From: Comamonas terrae
GTDB lineage: Bacteria > Pseudomonadota > Gammaproteobacteria > Burkholderiales > Burkholderiaceae_C
Assembly: GCF_001544075.1 (NCBI RefSeq)
Contig: NZ_BCNT01000017.1
Span: forward strand, 29,004 to 93,003
Direction: 5' to 3'
DNA: 64,000 bases
Shown piece by piece: positions 59,038 through 64,000 of this stretch. Below the pieces are notes generated by a model. The model did not search any database. It was given only the letters and a program-made list of their open reading frames with translations, and was not told where the DNA came from. Within the stretch, counting starts at the first letter, position 1. Every line of letters starts with the position of its first letter. Both the position numbers and the translations under genes were made by a program.

Positions 59038-59061
59038 AGCCCGCCACGCGCGGGCTTTTCA
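59038..59061 (+). terminator. Intrinsic terminator
   Basis: AGCCCGC-CACGC-GCGGGCT followed by TTTC, ten bases before the Dam start. Confidence 0.7.
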
Positions 59062-59070
59062 TTTCCGTCC

Positions 59071-59922
59071 ATGAGCACCATCACACGCCCTGCCCTGAGA
59101 TACCACGGCGGGAAATTCCGGCTGGCCCCTTGGGTAATGCAGTTCTTTCCCAAGCACCACCGCTATGTCGAGCCCTTCGGCGGGGCCGCCGGCGTCCTCT
59201 TGCGCAAGGAACGCAGCTACGCCGAGGTCTACAACGACCTCGACAGCGACATCGCCAACTTCTTCCGCGTGCTGCGCGACGAAGGCTTGCGTTCCCGCCT
59301 GATCGAGGCCTGCCAGCTCACACCCTACGCACGCAATGAGTGGCAACTGGCCTACGAACCCACCGATGAACCCGTGGAGCGCGCCAGGCGCACCGCCGTG
59401 CGCGCGGCGATGGGCTTCGGCTCGGCCGGGGCGACAAAGGAGTCGGGCGGCTTCCGCATCGACACTGCACGGGCCTTCTCGACGGCGATGCACAACTGGG
59501 CCACCTACCCCGCCTGCCTTGGCGCAATCGGCGCGCGCTTCGAGGCCGTGCTGATCGAGAACCGGCCCGCCATTGACGTGATGCGCCAGCACGATGCGCC
59601 GGACACGCTGCATTTCGTGGACCCCCCATACCTTCCAGAGACCCGCCAGCTTGGAGGTAATCGGTACTACAGGCACGAACTCAACAAAGAGCAGCACGCC
59701 GAACTCTTGGAGGCTCTGCGCGGCCTGCAGGGCTTCGTGGTGCTCTCGGGCTATCCCAGTCCGCTCTACCTCGACAGTCTGGCCGACTGGACCATGCACA
59801 CCACGCAGGCGCGCATCGCTGCCCATCGCGGCACCGGGATGCGAACCGAGGCGGTTTGGCTGAACCCCGCCTGCAGCCGCGCCCTGCACAGCGCGCCCGG
59901 CAGCCTTTTCACCGACCACTGA
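59071..59922 (+). CDS. DNA adenine methylase (D12 class)
   Basis: 283 residues. Motif X RYHGGK at 10-15, the SAM loop EPFGGAAG at 34-41, and the catalytic DPPY at 184-187 are all present, the order of Dam/D12 N6-adenine methylases. The usual target is GATC, but specificity cannot be read from this. As a phage orphan enzyme it can protect phage DNA from restriction or affect packaging and gene control. No cognate nuclease is adjacent. Confidence 0.9.
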   Translation: MSTITRPALRYHGGKFRLAPWVMQFFPKHHRYVEPFGGAAGVLLRKERSYAEVYNDLDSDIANFFRVLRDEGLRSRLIEACQLTPYARNEWQLAYEPTDEPVERARRTAVRAAMGFGSAGATKESGGFRIDTARAFSTAMHNWATYPACLGAIGARFEAVLIENRPAIDVMRQHDAPDTLHFVDPPYLPETRQLGGNRYYRHELNKEQHAELLEALRGLQGFVVLSGYPSPLYLDSLADWTMHTTQARIAAHRGTGMRTEAVWLNPACSRALHSAPGSLFTDH

Positions 59923-59947
59923 ACCATGAACCACCAGGGAGAACAAC

Positions 59948-60814
59948 ATGCAAGACAAGAGCAGCCTTAATCCGCGCTACACCATCGGCGCAGCAAAACT
60001 CCCGACGATATCGTCCAATTTCACCCGCGTGACCACCCTTGAGTTGCAAGGCCTGGACGTCAAGGAAGTGATGGAGTTGGTGAGCGACTGGTGCATGAAA
60101 GAGCATTTTTCCGGCCAAGCTCAGCTTGACGCCCAGGGCTCGGAGGCAACGCCAGTAGATGAAGATCGCGCAAAACGATGCTGGATCGAAGAGCGCGAAG
60201 CATGGCAGGCCATCAAGGCCAAGCTGCACACCCTACTGGCCGGCGTATCTGCGCCTGCAGCGGGAGACACGGCAGCGCTTGAGCAGATTGCCGACATTTT
60301 CTCTATCGGCTCCGACGCTCGCAAAAATCGCAATGTGGTCGTGGAGAACGTCCGCAACGCATTCCGCCGCGCACGGTGCCTGGACCTCATTGAGGCGCGC
60401 TATTTCACCGTGCAGCGCCCGCCAGTTGATTGGGATGATGAGGACGAAGGCGGCGAAGAATGCCCGCTCAATTGGGGTCAAGAACCTGAGCAGTATGCGG
60501 CGCAGTTTGGCGAGGCGATCAAGCGCATCGCACCCCAGGCGCCTGCAGCGGATGCGCTGGATGACGAAGAGGTGCTGTCGATGTCCATGGCGATCCTCAT
60601 GCAGCGCGACGCAGAAGCACGGGATGCCGCGCGGTATCGGGGAATGCGCAACAAGCTGTACGGAGAAAACATCTCCATTGGCGAGGCCACGCTGATTTTC
60701 AAGGTGACGGGCAATTGCCCGGACATCAGCGAATTTGACGCGGGCATAGACGCCGCCATCGCAGCCCAGGCAGCAGCCCAGGCAGCAGCCAAGGAAGGAG
60801 CGCAGCATGGCTAA
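59948..60814 (+). CDS. Unknown phage protein, helical
   Basis: 288 residues, AGGGAG upstream. The start (TIGAAKLPTISSNFTRVTTLELQGLDVKEVMELV) and a mixed middle precede an Ala/Gln-rich tail. It could bind DNA or form a scaffold; no family is recognised. Starts a closely packed run of small genes with ATGA-type overlaps. Confidence 0.6.
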   Translation: MQDKSSLNPRYTIGAAKLPTISSNFTRVTTLELQGLDVKEVMELVSDWCMKEHFSGQAQLDAQGSEATPVDEDRAKRCWIEEREAWQAIKAKLHTLLAGVSAPAAGDTAALEQIADIFSIGSDARKNRNVVVENVRNAFRRARCLDLIEARYFTVQRPPVDWDDEDEGGEECPLNWGQEPEQYAAQFGEAIKRIAPQAPAADALDDEEVLSMSMAILMQRDAEARDAARYRGMRNKLYGENISIGEATLIFKVTGNCPDISEFDAGIDAAIAAQAAAQAAAKEGAQHG

Positions 60815-61016
60815 ACGACTCGCGGGCAAACGCTGGTTTGAGGCCATAGGCCGTCGCGCGCGATCCCAAGGCAAGGCCATGTGGCTTGGTCAAAACAGAG
60901 AGCAATGGCCGCTTTGGGCGAAGCATGCCTACATGGCTGGTTACATCGACCAATGGGACAGCGGCCTCAAGACAGCACAGCGCGCAGCAGCGCAGAAGGG
61001 ACTGAGCAATGGCTAA
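60807..61016 (+). CDS. Small phage protein (RMF-like spacing)
   Basis: 69 residues, basic. REQWPLWAKHAYMAGYIDQWDSGL weakly recalls the G...G...... aromatic pattern of RMF/CrpP proteins, but confidence in that is low. Overlaps both neighbours. Confidence 0.5.
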   Translation: MAKRLAGKRWFEAIGRRARSQGKAMWLGQNREQWPLWAKHAYMAGYIDQWDSGLKTAQRAAAQKGLSNG

Positions 61017-61368
61017 AGAATACCCTTTGGACATTGACGCGATCTACGGCGAAGACGATATGTGGATCATGTCAAAAGGGCACCACCCATTTGAAGATTT
61101 TTCGGCAGAAGCCAGGCGCCGGGGATACGGCAGAGAATCTGACGAAGACGAATACTACGAGTTCGAGACACCGAAGCACGCCCTGATGCGAAGCGTCCCG
61201 AACAGCGAAGGCGGCACTCGTTTCTGGCCAGTAGACGCTCCGGGCCCAGGCGTGTTTCCAGTCACGATTGCTCTGTGCTATTGGATCAGACCCAACCGAG
61301 CAGCGCGCGCAGCAAAGATCGCCCAGCAGCTGCGCGGCCAGAGCCAGGACGGAGCGCAACAGTCATGA
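61009..61368 (+). CDS. Small phage protein of unknown function
   Basis: 119 residues. Acidic N-terminus (DIDAIYGEDDMWIMSKGHHPFEDF), hydrophobic centre (FPVTIALCYWIRPN), basic end. No family. Four-base overlap with the next gene. Confidence 0.5.
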   Translation: MAKEYPLDIDAIYGEDDMWIMSKGHHPFEDFSAEARRRGYGRESDEDEYYEFETPKHALMRSVPNSEGGTRFWPVDAPGPGVFPVTIALCYWIRPNRAARAAKIAQQLRGQSQDGAQQS

Positions 61369-61841
61369 GTCATACCCCCCCCTCTCTTAGCCAACCCGAA
61401 TCTGAGCCCAAAGAACTGCCACGTGCCAAGCAGCTTACTGAGCTGATAGGCCATACCGTGAAGTTGGTATTCGAGGACACCGACCTCAAGGGACAACCCT
61501 GGTGGGCAGACGCAGTCATCGTCACAGAGTCGGGCTGCTTCATCGCACTCAAAGCTGATGAGGATGATGTGTTGCCAATCAACCCCTACAAGCCTCAAAA
61601 GCTGGACGCTTTTGTCACAGCTCGGGCGATGGCACGACATGGTTTTCTCGGCCCGGATGCCGAGGCAGCTCAAAAGCGAGCCGAGGAGCTGGAGCGGATC
61701 CGCGAACTCAGGGAATCTGCACAGAAATCAAGAGCTACAGCCGTCGACAACATCCGCTGGGCCGAGCAAGCCGAAGCCAAGGCTGCAGAGCTTGAGGAGG
61801 AATTATCGAAGCGCACTCAAGACAAGGGAGCGCAGCCGTGA
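61365..61841 (+). CDS. Coiled-coil phage protein of unknown function
   Basis: 158 residues from ATG 61365 (GGAG upstream). A beta-like middle (KLVFEDTDLKGQPWWADAVIVTESGCFIAL) is followed by a long coiled coil (AEELERIRELRESAQKSRATAV, AEAKAAELEEEL). Possibly a multimeric accessory factor. Confidence 0.5.
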   Translation: MSHTPPSLSQPESEPKELPRAKQLTELIGHTVKLVFEDTDLKGQPWWADAVIVTESGCFIALKADEDDVLPINPYKPQKLDAFVTARAMARHGFLGPDAEAAQKRAEELERIRELRESAQKSRATAVDNIRWAEQAEAKAAELEEELSKRTQDKGAQP

Positions 61842-62116
61842 CTAATTCGCGCGTCTTCGTCCCTCATGACGAGTGCTGGATGGCAAGCGGCGCCTGCTTT
61901 GAAGAAGGCCGTTGCTTAGGCAGCTGCCAACCCAAACTGCCCGCCGCAAAGGCCAACAGCGAACTGGCCACCGCCATCAGGCTGCTGAAAGAACTCCGCA
62001 ACTACACACTCCTCTTTCGCAGCATGACGCACTACGTCGACGGATCGAGCATCGACCTCGCAGTCAAAGAAGCTGCAGATCTCATAGCAAGACATAAAAG
62101 CAAAATATTGGAGTAA
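61838..62116 (+). CDS. Small phage protein of unknown function
   Basis: 92 residues from GTG 61838, overlapping the previous stop. Cysteines early (DECWMASGACFEEGRCLGSC), helical afterwards (ELATAIRLLKELRNYTLLF). No family. Confidence 0.5.
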   Translation: MTNSRVFVPHDECWMASGACFEEGRCLGSCQPKLPAAKANSELATAIRLLKELRNYTLLFRSMTHYVDGSSIDLAVKEAADLIARHKSKILE

Positions 62117-62122
62117 ATCGAA

Positions 62123-62374
62123 ATGACCAGTACCGTCCAGCAAGACAAGCTAGATCAGATGCTCAGGAGCATGCAGGTGATGGCCAGTGCCTTGCAAACG
62201 CTCTGCACTCAGTCCGGAGCCCGCCTGACTCGGCAACAGTTCGCAGACCGCCTGGGCGTCCACCGCAATACCTTGGCAGCCCGGCTGGCTCACGACAGCA
62301 CAATGCCCCGCCCCGGAAAGGATGGGAAATGGCTGCTGTCGGAGATCATCGAATGGGAGATGCGCCAGCATTAA
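62123..62374 (+). CDS. Excisionase-like / small HTH protein
   Basis: 83 residues. It is helical with RQQFADRLGVHRNTLAARLA near 40-58 and a wing-like DSTMPRPGKDGKWLL. Placed tail to tail with the integrase (29-base overlap), it is the probable directionality factor, though the HTH resembles AlpA/Xis types only broadly. Confidence 0.6.
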   Translation: MTSTVQQDKLDQMLRSMQVMASALQTLCTQSGARLTRQQFADRLGVHRNTLAARLAHDSTMPRPGKDGKWLLSEIIEWEMRQH

Positions 62375-63380
62375 GCCGGGCCGCAATATCAGATCCCTTC
62401 GGGTTGTAATAAGTCAGGGCCCGCGTCGTGTTCTCCCAGCCAAACACCTTGCACAGATCCAGCACATGCAGCACCTGCGCCATGCGGGTGGCTGCTGTGT
62501 GGCGCGAATCGTGGAAGGTAAATCCATCCAGCCCCGCCCGTGCGCGATATTTGCGAAACATGGCATCCAAGGTCTGGGGCTTGAGGCCAAACACCAGTGT
62601 CTCGTCCCAACCGCGGCATGCCTCAAGATTCCTGCGCGCCGCCCTCGTCAGCGGCACCTGCCGCGCTTTACCCGTCTTCGTGCGCCCTGCATGCAACGTG
62701 CAGTAATCCTCGCGCACATCCCCCCACTCAAGTCCCGTCAATTCCCCCGCCCGCATCCCGGTCTGCAGCGCAGCGATAAAGCAATGCGCCACGGCCTGCG
62801 ATACCGATCTAATCGGCTTGCGTCGAGACCAGCCTAGCATCCGCAGCATCCGGCGGATTTCCGGCCCTGAGATGATGCGCTCCCGATGATCCGGCTCGGC
62901 CGGCTTGGTCACATCCCGCATCGGATTCGATTCCAGCCAGTTCCACTCCTTACGCGCGGTCTCCAGCATGTGGCCGATTAGCACCATGTCTCGCAGCACG
63001 CTGGAACGAGAGACGACCTTGAGGCGCGCATCCCGCCATGCAATCAAGTCCTGGCTGTCCAGCTGCGCGAGCAGTCGGCGGCCTGGCCAAGCCTCATGCT
63101 TCTGGATAGCATCCAGCCGCACCCATTCCTTGGCCCATCCGCGCTTCGTGGGCGAGACCTCGTCGCGGTAGCGCTTCACGGCATCGTTGACAGTTCGGGT
63201 TTCGCCCAGCATCCTCGCACCGGCCTTACCACCCACGGCTTGCGCCCTGAGTTCAGCAGTCCGCTGCGCAGCCCACTCAACGGCCTCTCGCTTCGTTGGG
63301 AATGTGCCTGCATCGCGCTTTCCACGCACCTCGATCTGGATGCGCCACGTGCCGGCTGCTGTCTTCTGGGGGGTTGCCAT
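62346..63380 (-). CDS. int: Tyrosine-recombinase integrase
   Basis: 344 residues. Catalytic residues: R210 (QTGMRAGEL), H290 and R293 (TFHDSRHTAATR), W315 and Y324 or Y325 (ALTYYNP). The N-terminal arm-binding part (about 1-60) and SAM-like core (60-160) are as in lambda-type integrases. It recombines the attachment site in tRNA-Leu, lying 145 bases from the right repeat, and is transcribed inward, as expected of this type. Confidence 0.95.
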   Translation of the reverse strand: MATPQKTAAGTWRIQIEVRGKRDAGTFPTKREAVEWAAQRTAELRAQAVGGKAGARMLGETRTVNDAVKRYRDEVSPTKRGWAKEWVRLDAIQKHEAWPGRRLLAQLDSQDLIAWRDARLKVVSRSSVLRDMVLIGHMLETARKEWNWLESNPMRDVTKPAEPDHRERIISGPEIRRMLRMLGWSRRKPIRSVSQAVAHCFIAALQTGMRAGELTGLEWGDVREDYCTLHAGRTKTGKARQVPLTRAARRNLEACRGWDETLVFGLKPQTLDAMFRKYRARAGLDGFTFHDSRHTAATRMAQVLHVLDLCKVFGWENTTRALTYYNPKGSDIAARLNAGASPIR

Positions 63381-63524
63381 AAATTGGGGGGATCAGCTGG
63401 GGGAATTTGCTGGGCCGCCCTGTGCAAAATAGTGCGGCAGGCGCACTGTAGCACGGCATATGGGTGCTGCAAGCTATTGATTTAGATTGCTTTGTGCAAT
63501 TGCTGCACATGCTTGCATAGATAG

Positions 63525-63546
63525 TTGGTGCCCCGAGCCGGGGTCG
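63525..63546. repeat. att repeat, right end of prophage
   Basis: Identical to 21893-21914; all but its first base are the 3' end of the tRNA-Leu gene (acceptor and T-arm). The tRNA is therefore intact after integration. Confidence 0.93.
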
Positions 63547-63617
63547 AACCGGCACGCCCCTTTTACGGAAGCGGCGGATTTTAAGTCCGCAGTGTCTACC
63601 AATTTCACCATCGGGGC
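63526..63617 (-). tRNA. tRNA-Leu(UAA)
   Basis: 92 bases including encoded CCA; acceptor GCCCCGA/TCGGGGC, long variable arm, T-loop GTTCGAC, anticodon loop CTTAAAA giving UAA. Target of the phage integration. Confidence 0.95.
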
Positions 63618-63716
63618 CCATCCCTGGCAGTCAGGCAAAAAACCCGACCCGGGAGTATTGCACCGGCCATGCGGACAATGCAACAAAAAAGGGAAGCAGA
63701 GCTTCCCTTTTTTAAC

Positions 63717-63792
63717 TGGAGCGGGAAAACGGTCTCGAACCGTCGACCTCAACCTTGGCAAGGTTGCGCTCTACCAACTGAGCTATTCCCGC
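63717..63792 (-). tRNA. tRNA-Gly(GCC)
   Basis: 76 bases with encoded CCA; acceptor GCGGGAA/TTCCCGC, anticodon GCC in CTTGCCAAG. Nearly identical to the one at 63890-63965. Confidence 0.95.
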
Positions 63793-63800
63793 AAAAAATC

Positions 63801-63874
63801 TGGAGGCGCGAACCAGAGTCGAACTGGTCTAACCGGATTTGCAATCCGGGGCATAACCGCTTTGCTATCGCGCC
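63801..63874 (-). tRNA. tRNA-Cys(GCA)
   Basis: 74 bases with CCA; acceptor GGCGCGA/TCGCGCC, anticodon GCA in ATTGCAAAT. Confidence 0.95.
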
Positions 63875-63889
63875 AAGATCACCAAAACC

Positions 63890-63965
63890 TGGAGCGGGAA
63901 AACGGTCTCGAACCGTCGACCTCAACCTTGGCAAGGTTGCGCTCTACCAACTGAGCTATTCCCGC
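63890..63965 (-). tRNA. tRNA-Gly(GCC)
   Basis: 76 bases with CCA; second copy of the Gly tRNA, first in transcription order within the visible cluster Gly-Cys-Gly-Leu. Confidence 0.95.
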
Positions 63966-64000
63966 GTTTTCAAGCGACTACTGCCACCTGAATTGAACCT

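Larger units (their letters stand above)
21893..63546. mobile_element. Lambda-like siphovirus prophage, 41.65 kb
   Basis: Bounded by a 22-bp direct repeat, the right copy being the 3' end of tRNA-Leu(UAA), with a tyrosine integrase beside it. Inside are all modules of a cos-type (gpA terminase) long-tailed phage: repressor/Cro switch, replication, terminase, portal, capsid, tail tube, tape measure, tail tip J, fibre, lysis. No disruption is seen in the structural genes, so it may be inducible. The only clearly damaged gene is the reverse transcriptase. Confidence 0.95.

Noticed and set aside
56500..59100. DGR template repeat
   Set aside because: Scanned by eye for an A-rich near-copy of the DUF1566 C-terminal coding end; none found, so no feature is called.
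1..64000. CRISPR array, rRNA operon or insertion sequence
   Set aside because: No regularly spaced repeats, no rRNA-like sequence, and no transposase with terminal repeats was seen.

Overview
The window is GC-rich (by eye roughly two-thirds GC) and reads like the chromosome of a beta-proteobacterium of the family Comamonadaceae (Delftia, Comamonas or Acidovorax type). Grounds for this are the codon usage, a divergent pair of class I and class II fumarases, and degenerate copies of a short REP-like element resembling ones I associate with this family. The genus is an inference.

Bases 1 to about 21,890 are host chromosome. In order they hold: two tandem ProX-type glycine-betaine binding proteins (the first cut by the window edge); a DUF3334/CheX-like protein; a MarR regulator followed by a Bcr/CflA efflux pump; a SulP anion transporter coupled to a ParB-like protein; fumC and fumA back to back; and a short lower-GC insert with an HNH nuclease. 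A long run of small rightward genes follows: GFA, VOC, two methyltransferases, SnoaL-like, cardiolipin synthase, two SMI1/KNR4-like proteins, DUF4375 and membrane proteins. The stretch ends with murI and two leftward genes.

Bases 21,893 to 63,546 are one complete-looking, lambda-like siphovirus prophage of 41.65 kb. A 22-bp direct repeat bounds it, and the right copy is the 3' end of tRNA-Leu(UAA). The left end carries a LexA-boxed umuDC operon (rightward). Then comes a long leftward block, which in transcription order (from about 52.4 kb down to 24.1 kb) is: cro-like repressor, HTH regulators, a DUF1376 replication protein with an iteron-like cluster, small and large terminase, a Mor-like activator, gpW, portal, a protease-capsid fusion, head-tail connectors, tail tube, the G/GT pair with a -1 frameshift site, tape measure, tail tip (including NlpC and gpJ), fibre, and a lysis cassette (holin, SAR endolysin, Rz with nested Rz1). 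Small regulatory genes with a paired operator end the block. A LexA-like CI repressor faces Cro across shared operators, and the same operator recurs at a second rightward promoter. The right arm (53.2-62.4 kb) is accessory: a superinfection-immunity protein, several tiny genes separated by intrinsic terminators, a C-type-lectin-like DUF1566 protein next to a diversity-generating-retroelement (DGR) type reverse transcriptase, a Dam methylase, an excisionase-like protein and the convergent integrase.

Bases 63,526 to 63,965 hold a leftward tRNA cluster (Leu-UAA, Gly-GCC, Cys-GCA, Gly-GCC).

The most unusual object is the DUF1566/reverse-transcriptase pair at 56,980-58,598. The target has a textbook variable-region C-terminus. 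The RT has the DGR hallmark motif and YVDD, yet it lacks its normal N-terminus, is out of frame with the only good start, and no template repeat is visible. It therefore looks like a decapitated DGR. No computation was run; all family names come from reading the translated sequences.
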